A stretch of 64,000 nt of DNA from Sulfitobacter delicatus (GTDB lineage: Bacteria > Pseudomonadota > Alphaproteobacteria > Rhodobacterales > Rhodobacteraceae), in assembly GCF_900102535.1 (NCBI RefSeq), contig NZ_FNBP01000009.1, positions 96,976-160,975 of the forward strand, in the 5' to 3' direction. Shown here piece after piece: positions 46,395 to 57,180 of this stretch. The notes beneath the pieces are model-generated. The model saw only the letters and a program-made list of their open reading frames with translations, was not told where the DNA came from and did no database searches. The translations under genes and the position numbers were made by a program. Each line of letters begins with the position of its first letter. Position 1 is the first letter of the stretch.

Positions 46395-47276
46395 ATGCCA
46401 AATCTCAAGGACCTGAAGAACAGGATCGCGTCGGTCAAATCGACCCGCAAGATCACCAAGGCCATGCAAATGGTTGCCGCGGCGAAACTTCGCCGCGCGC
46501 AGGAGGCTGCCGAGGCTTCGCGTCCCTATACGGAGCGGTTCAATGCCGTGATGGCAGGGCTCGCGGGTAGCGTCGGCGGTTCCGACAGCGCGCCCAAGCT
46601 GCTCAGCGGCACGGGTGAAGACAAAGTGCATCTGCTGGTGGTCATGACCGCCGAACGCGGGCTGTGCGGCGGCTTCAACAGCAACATCGCGAAGAAGGCG
46701 AAAGCCCATGCGCGTGAACTGCTGGCTCAGGGCAAAGAGGTGAAAATCCTCACCGTTGGCAAAAAAGGCCGTGATGCGCTGCGTCGCGACATGGGCGACC
46801 ATCTGGTCGGTCACGTGGACCTCAGCGAAGTCAAAAAGATCGGCTATGGTGATGCGCAGAAGATCGCGCAGGACGTGCTGAACCGCTTTGACGCGGGTGA
46901 ATTTGACGTGGCGACGATCTTCTATGCGAAGTTCGTTAACGTGGTCATGCAGACGCCCACGGCGCAGCAGATCATCCCCGCCAAATTCGACGCCGAAGAC
47001 GGCGAAGACAGCAGTGCGTCCACATTGTTCGACTATGAACCCAGCGAAGAAGCGGTCTTGGCCGATCTTCTGCCGCGCGGGGTCGCCACGGCGATCTTCT
47101 CGGCACTGCTGGAGAATGGCGCGTCCGAGCAGGGTGCGCGGATGTCGGCGATGGACAACGCCACACGCAACGCGGGTGAGATGATCGACAAACTGACCAT
47201 CCAGTACAACCGCTCGCGTCAGGCTGTCATCACCAACGAGCTGATCGAAATCATTTCCGGCGCGGAAGCGCTGTAA
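46395..47276 (+). CDS. atpG: ATP synthase F1 subunit gamma
   Basis: 293 aa central rotor shaft. The N-terminal helix [20 protein letters not shown] and the C-terminal helix ending in [19 protein letters not shown] form the coiled coil that turns inside alpha3beta3; [14 protein letters not shown] marks the globular part. GGGAGATAAGGCA precedes the ATG, 15 bases after atpA. Confidence 0.98.
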   Translation: MPNLKDLKNRIASVKSTRKITKAMQMVAAAKLRRAQEAAEASRPYTERFNAVMAGLAGSVGGSDSAPKLLSGTGEDKVHLLVVMTAERGLCGGFNSNIAKKAKAHARELLAQGKEVKILTVGKKGRDALRRDMGDHLVGHVDLSEVKKIGYGDAQKIAQDVLNRFDAGEFDVATIFYAKFVNVVMQTPTAQQIIPAKFDAEDGEDSSASTLFDYEPSEEAVLADLLPRGVATAIFSALLENGASEQGARMSAMDNATRNAGEMIDKLTIQYNRSRQAVITNELIEIISGAEAL

Positions 47277-48719
<1,443 letters not shown>

Positions 48720-48731
48720 GGAGCGCTGACA

Positions 48732-49175
48732 ATGGCAGACACAATGCAATTCGACCTCGTTTCGCCGGAGCGGCGGCTGGCATCGATGCAGGTGACGGCC
48801 GTGCAGATTCCGGGCACTGAGGGCGACATGACGGCCATGGCCGATCATGCGCCCACCATCACCACCCTGCGTCCGGGCCTTCTGCGCGTAGAAAGCCCGG
48901 AGGGCACGTCCGAATATGTCGTGACCGGCGGCTTTGCCGAAATCGGCGGTCAGGGCGGTGGCGTGTCTGTGCTGGCGGAACGTGCCGTGGCACGGGCCGA
49001 CATGACCCAAGAGCAGATGGACAGCATGGTGGCAGAGGCGCATGCCGTCTATGCCCGCGCCAAGGACAACTGGGAAAACGAGCCCGGTCCCGTGGATGAT
49101 GCGGCCAAGCTTTTGGCCGACATGGTTGCCGTTGGCGATCATATCGGACTGTCAAGCAAGCAGCCCAACCTGTAA
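48732..49175 (+). CDS. atpC: ATP synthase F1 subunit epsilon
   Basis: 147 aa. Rotor subunit that links gamma to the c-ring and can brake ATP hydrolysis. The N-terminal beta sandwich is conserved ([47 protein letters not shown]). The C-terminal helices are partly replaced by a variable acidic tail after [11 protein letters not shown]. It is last gene of atpHAGDC. The F0 genes lie elsewhere, as normal in alphaproteobacteria. A terminator follows. Confidence 0.96.
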   Translation: MADTMQFDLVSPERRLASMQVTAVQIPGTEGDMTAMADHAPTITTLRPGLLRVESPEGTSEYVVTGGFAEIGGQGGGVSVLAERAVARADMTQEQMDSMVAEAHAVYARAKDNWENEPGPVDDAAKLLADMVAVGDHIGLSSKQPNL

Positions 49176-49195
49176 TCCGTTCCTATCGCTTTATG

Positions 49196-49220
49196 AAAGC
49201 CCCGCCTTGGCGGGGCTTTT
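49196..49220 (+). terminator. Rho-independent terminator of the atp operon
   Basis: AAAGCCCCG / CGGGGCTTT stem with a short CCTTGG loop, then TTTT (to 49220). It lies 20 bases past the atpC stop. Confidence 0.9.
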
Positions 49221-49288
49221 GTGCTTTTACGCCCTGCCACGCTGCGGCATCATGGGCGCAATGAGACCAATACAGGCCAAGCTTTCCT

Positions 49289-49639
49289 ATGAAGAAAATC
49301 CGCAGTCATACAATCGGCGTCGATAGTGGCGATGTGATGCTGTTTTCGGATTATGAGGACGGCGGGCCGATGTGGACGGGCAGGGGCCAGCGTGAGCGCC
49401 GCCGCCGGATAAACTTCTCCGAGCCGTTTCGCGAAGCACCGACAGTGCACCTCAGCCCCTCGCTTTGGGACATCGACAGCAGCACGGTGATCCGCGCTGA
49501 TGTCAGCGCTGAAGCGGTCACAGAGGCCGGCTTTGACATGGTGTTCCGCACATGGGGGGACACCCGTGTCGCACGGATGCGCATGGCTTGGACGGCGATT
49601 GGTGCAGTGGGGGAAGAGGATGATTGGGCGGTAGACTAG
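49289..49639 (+). CDS. H-type lectin domain protein
   Basis: 116 aa, almost entirely one H-type lectin domain: RINFSEPFREAPTVHLSPSL, then WDIDSST and a RADVSAEAVTEAGFDMVFRTW strand pair, and TRVARMRMAWTAIG at the end. This fold, first known from snail agglutinin, forms trimers that bind N-acetylgalactosamine-like sugars. There is no signal peptide, so it is probably cytoplasmic or exported by another route. It stands alone between the atp terminator and convergent prs. Role in the bacterium is unknown. Confidence 0.85.
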   Translation: MKKIRSHTIGVDSGDVMLFSDYEDGGPMWTGRGQRERRRRINFSEPFREAPTVHLSPSLWDIDSSTVIRADVSAEAVTEAGFDMVFRTWGDTRVARMRMAWTAIGAVGEEDDWAVD

Positions 49640-49658
49640 CGCCCTGATCGGGGGGGGA

Positions 49659-49682
49659 GGGCAGCCCTGGAGGGCTACCCTG
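49659..49682. terminator. Hairpin between the lectin and prs genes
   Basis: AGGGCAGCCC / GGGCTACCCT stem (one mismatch) with a TGGA loop between two convergent stops. No T-run follows on either strand, so it is a weak terminator candidate. Confidence 0.45.
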
Positions 49683-49691
49683 CGTGTGTAA

Positions 49692-50711
49692 TTAGTCGTG
49701 GCTATACATGCCGTCGTAGATCGGGCCCAGCGTCTCCGCCTCAAAGAGTGAGGAAACCGAGGTGCCGTTCCAGATGTTCAGGATCGCTTGGGCAAACATC
49801 GGTGCGGTTGGCACAATCCGAATGTTTTCCGCTTTCTCGACTGCCGCCGTAGGCGCGATGCTGTCGGTAATCACCAAGGATTTCATGACCGAGTTGGTCA
49901 CGCGCTCTACTGCTGGGCCGGACATGACGCCGTGGGTGATGTAGGAATGGACTTCCTTCGCACCGTTCTCGAGAAGCACTTCGGCGGCTTTGCAGAGCGT
50001 ACCGGCGGTGTCGCAGATGTCGTCCACAATCAGGCAGGTTTTGCCCTTCACGTCACCGATCACGGTCATCTCGGCAACTTCGCCAGCCTTTTCGCGGCGC
50101 TTGTCCACGATCGACAGCGGCGCATTGACCCGCTTGGCCAATTCACGGGCCCGGGCCACGCCACCCACGTCGGGGCTGACGATCATTAGCTCGTCCATCT
50201 GGTCTTTGAAGGCGTCTTTAATGTCCAGCGCGAAGATCGGCGAGGCATAGAGGTTGTCGACCGGGATGTCGAAGAAGCCCTGGATCTGGGCCGCGTGTAG
50301 GTCCATCGTCAGGATGCGTTCGATGCCACTGCCGGTCAGCATATTGGCAACCATCTTGGCGGTGATCGGTGTCCGCGCCTTGGTGCGGCGGTCCTGACGG
50401 GCATAGCCGAAATAGGGGAGCACAGCGGTGACACGCGCAGCCGAAGAGCGGCGCAATGCGTCGGCCATGATCATCAGCTCCATCAGGTTGTCATTCGCGG
50501 GGTTCGACGTGGGCTGGATGATGAACATGTCCTCACCGCGCACGTTCTCATAGACCTCGACGAAGATTTCGCCGTCGTTAAACCGCTCAACCCGCGCATC
50601 GACGAGCCCCACGTTAACGCCGCGGTGCAGCGACATGCGCCGGGCGATGGCCTTGGCAAGCGGCATATTGGCATTGCCTGAGATCAGCTTGGGTTCTGAA
50701 GTGCGTGGCAT
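49692..50711 (-). CDS. prs: Ribose-phosphate pyrophosphokinase
   Basis: 339 aa. Makes PRPP from ribose 5-phosphate and ATP for nucleotide, His and Trp synthesis. Key parts are [18 protein letters not shown], the ATP loop [20 protein letters not shown], the [14 protein letters not shown] flag region and the PRPP loop [17 protein letters not shown]. The N-terminus is about 15-20 residues longer than in Escherichia coli, which is usual for alphaproteobacteria. It is divergent from the isomerase gene over 102 bases. Confidence 0.97.
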   Translation of the reverse strand: MPRTSEPKLISGNANMPLAKAIARRMSLHRGVNVGLVDARVERFNDGEIFVEVYENVRGEDMFIIQPTSNPANDNLMELMIMADALRRSSAARVTAVLPYFGYARQDRRTKARTPITAKMVANMLTGSGIERILTMDLHAAQIQGFFDIPVDNLYASPIFALDIKDAFKDQMDELMIVSPDVGGVARARELAKRVNAPLSIVDKRREKAGEVAEMTVIGDVKGKTCLIVDDICDTAGTLCKAAEVLLENGAKEVHSYITHGVMSGPAVERVTNSVMKSLVITDSIAPTAAVEKAENIRIVPTAPMFAQAILNIWNGTSVSSLFEAETLGPIYDGMYSHD

Positions 50712-50813
50712 AGGGGCTCCGGAGCAGCGGTTGATTGCAGATTCGTGACGTTGACACCGCTTAGCATGGGCTTACGGTCGGGCAAAGCTGCACCGCCCCG
50801 GAAGGAGAGCCAA

Positions 50814-51410
50814 ATGGCCCGTATCGATTATTTTTTCGCAACCCTGTCGCCCTATTGCTACCTTGCCGGGAACCGGCTTGAAGAGATTGCCGATAAGCAC
50901 GGGGCCGAGGTGGTTTATAAACCTTTCGACATCGTGGCGGCCTTTCCCCGCACGGGTGGCCTGTCTCCGGCAGAACGACACCCCAGCCGGAATGAATACC
51001 GCGCCCAAGATTTGCCCCGCCAAGCGCGCAAACTCGGCATGCCCTTCAACCTCAAGCCCGCCCATTGGCCGACCAACGGCGCGCCTGCGGCCTACGCCGT
51101 TATCGCGGCGCAGAACGCGGGCGGGGGCAATCTTGGCAAGCTCACGCATGCGATCACCCGCGCGGTCTGGGCTGAGGAAAAGGACATCGGGCACGATGAT
51201 GTTGTGCGCGATTGCCTGAGTGAGGCAGGCTTCGACCCTGATCTGGCCAATAGCGGGTTGCTGCAAGGGGCCGAGACCTATGCCGCAAATCTTGAAGAGG
51301 CCGTGACACAGGGCGTTTTCGGTGCGCCGTTCTACATCGTTGGCGATCAGAAGTTCTGGGGTCAGGACCGGTTGGAGGATCTCGACCTGCACCTCGGGGG
51401 CAAACTGTGA
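50814..51410 (+). CDS. 2-hydroxychromene-2-carboxylate isomerase family protein
   Basis: 198 aa DsbA-like/GST-kappa fold. The opening RIDYFFATLSPYCYLAGNRL carries the active-site Ser of the SPxxYL motif that binds glutathione, and VFGAPFYIVGDQKFWGQDRL is the cis-Pro and C-terminal signature. Related enzymes isomerise hydroxychromene carboxylate in aromatic breakdown. No aromatic pathway gene is nearby, so the true substrate is unknown. The start at 50814 is supported by GGAAGGAG. GTGA overlap with the next gene. Confidence 0.92.
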   Translation: MARIDYFFATLSPYCYLAGNRLEEIADKHGAEVVYKPFDIVAAFPRTGGLSPAERHPSRNEYRAQDLPRQARKLGMPFNLKPAHWPTNGAPAAYAVIAAQNAGGGNLGKLTHAITRAVWAEEKDIGHDDVVRDCLSEAGFDPDLANSGLLQGAETYAANLEEAVTQGVFGAPFYIVGDQKFWGQDRLEDLDLHLGGKL

Positions 51411-52204
51411 TTCCTGAGGTCAACGCAAGGCGCTTTGGCTATGGCCTGCGCCCGGCTTTGGCGATCCATTGTTCTCTGGCCCATTCCGGCGCATGGCGGC
51501 GGGTGGGAGAGGCGTTGGCCGACGATCTGACCATACGCGCCTTTGACCTGCCCATGCATGGCAAGTCCGGCGATTGGGACGGGCAACGTAACATCCATGA
51601 TGTTGCCACTGACATGGCGCTTAGCCTGCTTGAAGCGCCGATGGACCTGATCGGCCATTCATTCGGGGCGACGGTCGCCATGCGGATCGCGATTGAACGG
51701 CCCGAGCTTGTGCGCAGCCTTACGATGATTGAGCCAGTTTATTTTGCCGCTGCGGCGCAGGACGATCCGGAAGGCATGGCGGAGTACAACGAGCAGAACG
51801 AAGCCTTTGAGGCTGCCTTGGCTGAGGGGGATCGGGAAACCGCTGCGCGGCTGTTCAACCGGGTCTGGGGGGACGGCACGAAATGGGACCAAATCCCCGC
51901 ACCTACCCGCGCCTATATGGTGGACCGGATCGACTTTATCCCTGCCTCATCGCCGTTTCTGGGCGGAGACAGCGCAGGGCTTCTGGCGCCGGGGATGTTC
52001 GACCGCGCGGTAATGCCCGCTCTGCTGATCGAAGGCAGTGCTTCGCCAAAGGCAGCGCACGCGATCAACGATTCGCTGATGCGACGCCTGCCGAATGCGC
52101 GGCGTGTCGTGGTTGAGGGAGCAGGGCATATGGTGCCGATCACCCACCCCGGCGAGGTTGCCGGGGCGATAAGTGATTTCCTTGCGGAAGTGCCGCTCGC
52201 CTGA
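51407..52204 (+). CDS. Alpha/beta hydrolase
   Basis: 265 aa. The nucleophile elbow GHSFGAT places Ser85. The catalytic His is in EGAGHMVPITHP near the end, and the acid residue is probably in the preceding strand region. An N-terminal HCSLAHSGAWRRVGEAL gives the oxyanion strand-turn. The GTG start overlaps the isomerase stop by four bases, so the two form one unit. Substrate cannot be inferred. It is convergent with ltaE. Confidence 0.9.
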   Translation: MIPEVNARRFGYGLRPALAIHCSLAHSGAWRRVGEALADDLTIRAFDLPMHGKSGDWDGQRNIHDVATDMALSLLEAPMDLIGHSFGATVAMRIAIERPELVRSLTMIEPVYFAAAAQDDPEGMAEYNEQNEAFEAALAEGDRETAARLFNRVWGDGTKWDQIPAPTRAYMVDRIDFIPASSPFLGGDSAGLLAPGMFDRAVMPALLIEGSASPKAAHAINDSLMRRLPNARRVVVEGAGHMVPITHPGEVAGAISDFLAEVPLA

Positions 52205-52208
52205 AGGC

Positions 52209-53243
52209 TCAGAAGTGGCTTAGGAATAGGTCGATCTGCGCGCGACTGATTGACCAATCGCAGACCATGCGGGCCGCTAGCAATTCGCCGTCATCCCCAT
52301 CGAGCGTTCCATCCCAGAGATAGTAACGCGCGCCTGCGTCGTGCAGTTTGCGGTGGATGGCCCGCGGGAAACGGGGGAAGAGCATATTGGCGGCGGGTTC
52401 AAAGAGAAATTCCGCCCCCGCTTTGTGCAGCCCTTCAGCCAAATAAGCGGCGTTGGCATTGGCTTGTTTTGCCGTCTCCAACCAAGCGCCATCGGCGAGG
52501 TAGCCCGCCATCTGCGCCGACAAGAACCGGTGTTTGGAGAACAGATGCGCCCCGCGCTTGCGGCGCAGTTCGAACTCCCACGCCTTCTTAGGGTCGAAAA
52601 ACACGACCGCTTCAACGCCCATGCAGCCGTTCTTGGTGCCGCCAAAGCTCACCACATCAACGCCCGACTTCCACGTCATCTCTGCCGGGGTGCAGCCCAA
52701 GGCCACCAAGGCATTGGCGAAACGCGCGCCGTCCATATGCACAGGGCAGTCGAATTCCTCGGCCACCGCCGTCAGTGCCTGCAATTCGTCAAGACTGTGC
52801 ACGCCGCCGCGTTCGGTCACCTGTGTGATCGACACCGGCCCGCGCTGCGGCGTGTGCACATCACCCGCTGCACGCGCGACAATGGCGCGGCGCAGGGCGT
52901 CTGGGGTCATCTTGTCGTCCGTCTCCACCAGCGTCAGCTTGGCAGCCCCGGCGTAGAATTCAGGCGCGTTGCACTCGTCCTCCTCGATATGCGCGACCTT
53001 AGAGCAGAAAATCGTCTGCCACGGCTGACAGTAGCAGGCGAGCGCCAGCGCATTAGCCGCAGTGCCGGTGGCGACAAGGTAGACCGCCGCCTCAGGCGCC
53101 TCAAATTGTTCACGTATCTGGCTGCGCACCTCGTCCATGATCGGATCTTTGCCGTAGGGCATGGCGTAATCGGTGTTGGCCGCGATCACGCGCTCCATCA
53201 CCTTCGGGGCGACGGGGCCGGCATTGTCAGAGGCGAAAAACAT
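52209..53243 (-). CDS. ltaE: Low-specificity L-threonine aldolase
   Basis: 344 aa PLP enzyme that splits L-threonine or allo-threonine to glycine and acetaldehyde. FFASDNAGPVAPKVMERV opens the fold, HMDGARFANALVALG holds the cofactor Asp and Arg, and VVSFGGTKNGCMGVEAVVFF the PLP lysine. It follows ycgN with a one-base overlap (TGATG) and is the last gene of the seven-gene minus-strand run. Confidence 0.95.
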   Translation of the reverse strand: MFFASDNAGPVAPKVMERVIAANTDYAMPYGKDPIMDEVRSQIREQFEAPEAAVYLVATGTAANALALACYCQPWQTIFCSKVAHIEEDECNAPEFYAGAAKLTLVETDDKMTPDALRRAIVARAAGDVHTPQRGPVSITQVTERGGVHSLDELQALTAVAEEFDCPVHMDGARFANALVALGCTPAEMTWKSGVDVVSFGGTKNGCMGVEAVVFFDPKKAWEFELRRKRGAHLFSKHRFLSAQMAGYLADGAWLETAKQANANAAYLAEGLHKAGAEFLFEPAANMLFPRFPRAIHRKLHDAGARYYLWDGTLDGDDGELLAARMVCDWSISRAQIDLFLSHF

Positions 53244-53713
53244 CAGGTGGGCTCCTCAATAATATGGTCTTCCCATTCCTCGAATGGGGTATCAAATTCG
53301 GACACGGTATCAAATTGCACGCTTACCCCGGCATCATGCACGCTGTCAGGCGTGCCGGTCAGCAGGGGGTGCCATTCGGGCAACGGCTTGCCCTCCCAGA
53401 GCAGGCGATAGGCGCAGGTCAGCGGCATCCAATAGGCGTGGGTATCAAGGTTGTCGGGGCGCAGTACGATGCAGTCGGGCACGAACTCATGCCGGTTCTC
53501 ATAATGCACGCAGCGGCAGGTGCTGTCGTCCAACAGGCGGCAGGCGACGCGGGTCAGGGCCACTTCGCCGCTGTCCTCGTCTTCGAGCTTGTTCAGGCAG
53601 CATTTCCCACAGCCGTCACAGAGCGCTTCCCATTCGGTCTGCGACATCTCTTTGAGCGGCTTCTTCTCCCAGAATTTCGGGGCCAGACCTTTGCGGGGGA
53701 TCGGATCGCTCAT
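53243..53713 (-). CDS. ycgN: YcgN family Cys-cluster protein (UPF0260)
   Basis: 156 aa. A cysteine-rich core CDGCGKCCLNKLEDEDSGE followed by TRVACRLLDDSTCRCVHYEN suggests a metal or iron-sulfur site. The family is conserved in proteobacteria but of unknown function. The opening RKGLAPKFWEKKPLKEMSQTEWE is typical. Its ATG overlaps the ribF stop by four bases, and its stop overlaps the ltaE start, so it is made with both. Confidence 0.93.
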   Translation of the reverse strand: MSDPIPRKGLAPKFWEKKPLKEMSQTEWEALCDGCGKCCLNKLEDEDSGEVALTRVACRLLDDSTCRCVHYENRHEFVPDCIVLRPDNLDTHAYWMPLTCAYRLLWEGKPLPEWHPLLTGTPDSVHDAGVSVQFDTVSEFDTPFEEWEDHIIEEPT

Positions 53714-54642
53714 AGCGCCGCCAGAATGGCGCGGGCGCGGGCGCAGTCGGCGTCCATCTGGGTGATGAGCGCATCGAGGCTGTCGAACTTCTCTTCGCCG
53801 CGTAGGTGCTCGACCAGACCGACCGATAGCGGGGCGCCATAGAGATCGCCCTTGAAGTCAAAGAGATAGGTTTCGAGGTTGGCTTTGTTCTCGCCAAACA
53901 TGGGCCGCACGCCAATGCTGGCAGCCCCGTGGTAGCTGCCCTTGTGCGGTCCGTCCAGAACGTCCACCAGCACGGCATAAACGCCGAAAGCTGGCGGATG
54001 CAGCCCGTCGATCGACATATTGGCCGTGGGAAAGCCCAGCTCCCGCCCGCGCTGTTCGCCCGAGATCACCGGGCCGTCGATGCGGTGCCAATGGCCCAGC
54101 ATCGCAGCGGCTTCGCGGGGGGCACCTCGGCTCAACGCTTCGCGGATCGCGGTGGAAGAAACGGTAAGCTCTTCACGCTCCATCAGCGGGGCGACGGTAA
54201 CGCCAAAGCCGTATTCTTTGCCAAAGCGCACCAAATCCTCCGCCGTGCCGGCGCGACCTTTGCCAAAGCAGAAATCGGCGCCCACCACCACATGCGCCAG
54301 CCCAAGCCCCTCGTGCAGCACGTCGCGGGCAAAGGCTTCGGGTGTAAGCCCGGCCAGCGTGCCGTTGAAGGCCAGCTCATAGAGCCGCTCGACGCCGATC
54401 TTCTCTAGCCGGTGCGCGCGTGCTTCGCGGCCCATCAGGCGAAAGGGCGGGGCGTCAGGGGCGAAATATTCACGCGGATGCGGCTCGAATGTGACCACGC
54501 CGAGCGGGGCGTCGGGTGCGGCGCTTTGCGCCAGTTCGATCACCGAGCGGTGGCCAAGGTGAACGCCATCGAAATTCCCGATCGCGGCAGTAGCACCGCG
54601 ATCCGGCAGGTCGACAAATTGATAATCTCGGATGATCCGCAT
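53710..54642 (-). CDS. ribF: Bifunctional riboflavin kinase / FAD synthetase
   Basis: 310 aa. The N-terminal FMN adenylyltransferase (about 1-180) has IGNFDGVHLGHRSVI with the nucleotidyl-transferase HxGH and VVGADFCFGKGRAG. The C-terminal riboflavin kinase (about 185-310) has GPVISGEQRGRELGFPTANM and FGVYAVLVDV. It converts riboflavin to FMN and FAD, the latter needed by enzymes such as ETF-QO here. It overlaps ycgN by four bases. Confidence 0.97.
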   Translation of the reverse strand: MRIIRDYQFVDLPDRGATAAIGNFDGVHLGHRSVIELAQSAAPDAPLGVVTFEPHPREYFAPDAPPFRLMGREARAHRLEKIGVERLYELAFNGTLAGLTPEAFARDVLHEGLGLAHVVVGADFCFGKGRAGTAEDLVRFGKEYGFGVTVAPLMEREELTVSSTAIREALSRGAPREAAAMLGHWHRIDGPVISGEQRGRELGFPTANMSIDGLHPPAFGVYAVLVDVLDGPHKGSYHGAASIGVRPMFGENKANLETYLFDFKGDLYGAPLSVGLVEHLRGEEKFDSLDALITQMDADCARARAILAAL

Positions 54643-54703
54643 GCGCCTTGCCTAGCTGCGCGGCGGCGCAAGGGCAAGATGCAGGCGCGGCGAAACTGCG
54701 CGG

Positions 54704-55147
54704 TCAGTCGAACTTGGCGGAAGGCGCGAGCACTGTGGCCTCACCTTCGAGAACGGCCTTCCCGTCGACCGAGCAGCGACAATCCATTTTCACGCGGCGC
54801 TTTCGGATGTCCATGTCGGTAACAGTCACTTCGGCCAGCACCATGTCGCCGGGGCGGACGGGGGCGAGGAATCTAAGCGACTGGCCAAGGTAGATGGTGC
54901 CATGGCCCGGAAGTTGCTCGCCGATTACTGCCGAGATCAGACCGGCTGTCAGCATTCCGTGGGCAATCCGACCTTCAAAGATCGTATCGCGGGCGTAGTC
55001 GTCATCCAGATGCACCGGGTTGTGGTCGGTTGAGACCTGCGCGAACATCTCGATATCCGTATCGGTCACGACCTTGCGCAGATGGCGAGTCATGCCGATT
55101 TCGATGTCTTCGATGCAGATCGTCCCGCGCGGCATATTGTCCAACAT
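54704..55147 (-). CDS. MaoC family (R)-enoyl-CoA hydratase
   Basis: 147 aa hot-dog fold. MFAQVSTDHNPVHLDDDYARD contains the catalytic Asp and His, and GRIAHGMLTAGLISAV is the following helix signature. It hydrates trans-2-enoyl-CoA to (R)-3-hydroxyacyl-CoA, a route from fatty-acid oxidation to PHA. The ATG at 55147 lies 5 bases after GGGGG; ATG 55159 would add four residues. It is 61 bases upstream of ribF in the minus-strand run. Confidence 0.92.
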   Translation of the reverse strand: MLDNMPRGTICIEDIEIGMTRHLRKVVTDTDIEMFAQVSTDHNPVHLDDDYARDTIFEGRIAHGMLTAGLISAVIGEQLPGHGTIYLGQSLRFLAPVRPGDMVLAEVTVTDMDIRKRRVKMDCRCSVDGKAVLEGEATVLAPSAKFD

Positions 55148-55237
55148 GACGGCCCCCATGATAACAAAGTGACGCCAACATCAGGCGCTCGGCAACTTTA
55201 TTGCTTCGCAACTGCAGAAAGTCAAGTCATTTCTGGA

Positions 55238-56110
55238 TTAGCGGAGGAATCCGATCGCATAGGTTGGGTCAGATGCTTCGCGGTCAAGATAGGCGCGCAG
55301 CTTATCTTCTTCCGGTTGCTGGGTGGTCGCGGTTTCCGATGCGGCCAGCCCGCCCGTGATGAATAGCGAATCGATGCCTTCGTCTATCGCGCCTTTGATG
55401 TCCGTCATAATGCCGTCACCGATGGCGAGGATGCGGCTGTCGGGGATATCGACGTCCAGCGCGGCAAGACGGCGGCGGGCAAGGTCGTAGATCGGGCCAT
55501 GGGGCTTGCCGAAATAGAGGCTTTCGCCGCCCATTTCGGTATAGAGCGCCGCAAGCGCCCCGGCGCACCATTCGCGCACTTCGCCCCGGTCCACCACGAT
55601 ATCGGGGTTCGCGCAGAGCAGTTTTAGGCCCCGGGCGATGGCTTTCTCGAACTCGGGTTTCATCACCTCTGGGTCAGCCATTGGGTCGACGGGGCCAGTG
55701 CAAACGATCCCTTCGGCTTCTTCAAGCGGCACGGTCGTCACGTTCACCGGGTTGTCGAGGATCGCTAGCGGCTCAAAGAATTTGCGCTCACCGGGGTGGC
55801 CGATGAACCAGACCTTTTCGCCCACCGCGCCACGGAACATCGCCGACCGCGCGGAATCGCCTGAGGTGGCAATGCTGTCCCATGCGTCTTCTGTAACGCC
55901 GAAATGCTGCAACTGCTTCTCCACGCCAGAACGGGGGCGGGGGGAGTTGGTGACCAGCACGACCTTGCCGCCGGTCTTGCGGTAGGCTTGCAGCGCCGCG
56001 ACCGCATCGGGCAACGCCTTGCGTCCGTCATGCACACAGCCCCAAAGATCGACAAAGAGCGCGTCGTATTGGTCGGAAACGTCCGGCAAGGCAGAGATAA
56101 TGCGGGTCAT
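55238..56110 (-). CDS. TIGR01459 family HAD-type hydrolase
   Basis: 290 aa class IIA HAD hydrolase. DALFVDLWGCVHDGRKALP holds the nucleophile Asp in a variant DLWG loop; VTNSPRPRSGVEKQL is motif two, FGKPHGPIYDLA the Lys motif, and AIGDGIMTDIKGA the metal Asp motif, so the site is complete. The start at 56110 (MTRIISALPDV) is preferred to ATG 56143. Substrate unknown; relatives dephosphorylate small metabolites such as pyridoxal or p-nitrophenyl phosphates. Confidence 0.93.
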   Translation of the reverse strand: MTRIISALPDVSDQYDALFVDLWGCVHDGRKALPDAVAALQAYRKTGGKVVLVTNSPRPRSGVEKQLQHFGVTEDAWDSIATSGDSARSAMFRGAVGEKVWFIGHPGERKFFEPLAILDNPVNVTTVPLEEAEGIVCTGPVDPMADPEVMKPEFEKAIARGLKLLCANPDIVVDRGEVREWCAGALAALYTEMGGESLYFGKPHGPIYDLARRRLAALDVDIPDSRILAIGDGIMTDIKGAIDEGIDSLFITGGLAASETATTQQPEEDKLRAYLDREASDPTYAIGFLR

Positions 56111-56161
56111 GGGGCGGCCTTTCAAAAAGCGAGGGGCGGACACTTGGCCCGCCCGTTTGGC

Positions 56162-57082
56162 TTACATCTTAAGGTTGGGAATGATCTGCTTTTTGCGGCT
56201 CATCACGCCGGGGAGCACGACCGTGTCGCCGGTAACTTCAGCGCCGAAGCTCTGCTCGGCGATGTGCTTGACCATGTCGTTGGGCAGCAGAAGCGTTGCC
56301 TCTTCTTTCAGGATGTCGACGATGAACAAAAGCACCTGTGCGGCACCATCGGCTTCGGCCACTTTGGGCATCTCAGCCATCAGCGCGTCCTTGCGCTCCA
56401 GAAGCGGAGCGGGGGAGGTCGTTTCCAAGACGCTCACACGCAGGTTCGTGCCGTCGAGGTCGAATGCCTTGCTGTCCATGCGCAGCAGTTCGGCTTCGCT
56501 AAAGGACGACACATCGGATTTCGCGGCGAACATTTCGGCCGCATAGTCGCTGATGTCGACACCCAGATCCTGCGCGATGTCGTGCGCGATGGCGCGGTCT
56601 TCTTGCGTGGTGGTCGGACTGCGGAATTCCAGCGTGTCGGACAGGATGCAGGACAGAGCCGCCGCTTTCACGCCACGTGGGGCTTGGGCCCAATCCTTGC
56701 CGATCATTTTGTACATAATTGTCGCGGTGCAGGCGAGCGGCTGGATGTTGATCTCAATCGGCCCGCGTGTTTCCAGCCCGGCCACCAGACGGTGGTGGTC
56801 GATGATGCCGGTGATATCGGCCTCATTGATGTTGGCGGGCAGTTCGGCGGGGTTGTTGGTGTCGACGATCACAACCTTCGTGTCGGCTTCCAGATCGGTC
56901 AGGATTTCCGGCTTATCGAGGTTCCATTTATCGAGCATGAACAGCGCTTCGGTGTTCGGCTCGCCCAGCAGAACGGGCTTGGCGGGGATACCTTTGATTT
57001 CATTCAGGTACCAAGCCCAAACGATCGGGCTGCCGGTGCTGTCGGTGTCGGGAGATTTGTGGCCAAAAACAAGCGTTGTCAT
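56162..57082 (-). CDS. ppaC: Manganese-dependent inorganic pyrophosphatase (family II)
   Basis: 306 aa DHH-family enzyme that splits pyrophosphate. The opening TLVFGHKSPDTDSTGSPIV has the HxDxD-like metal site, VIVDTNNPAEL and GIIDHHRLVAGLETRGPI carry the DHH motif, and the C-terminal VTGDTVVLPGVMSRKKQIIP has the substrate Arg/Lys loop. Length is standard for family II. Most alphaproteobacteria use family I Ppa instead; I cannot see whether one exists elsewhere. Confidence 0.96.
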   Translation of the reverse strand: MTTLVFGHKSPDTDSTGSPIVWAWYLNEIKGIPAKPVLLGEPNTEALFMLDKWNLDKPEILTDLEADTKVVIVDTNNPAELPANINEADITGIIDHHRLVAGLETRGPIEINIQPLACTATIMYKMIGKDWAQAPRGVKAAALSCILSDTLEFRSPTTTQEDRAIAHDIAQDLGVDISDYAAEMFAAKSDVSSFSEAELLRMDSKAFDLDGTNLRVSVLETTSPAPLLERKDALMAEMPKVAEADGAAQVLLFIVDILKEEATLLLPNDMVKHIAEQSFGAEVTGDTVVLPGVMSRKKQIIPNLKM

Positions 57083-57180
57083 GGGGCGGTCCTGTCTATT
57101 CGGGTGGATTTGCGCGCCTTATAGCAGGTTGAATAGGCTTGTCACCTGCGCCTGCCGCATTGCGGCATTGCGTGTAGCGC

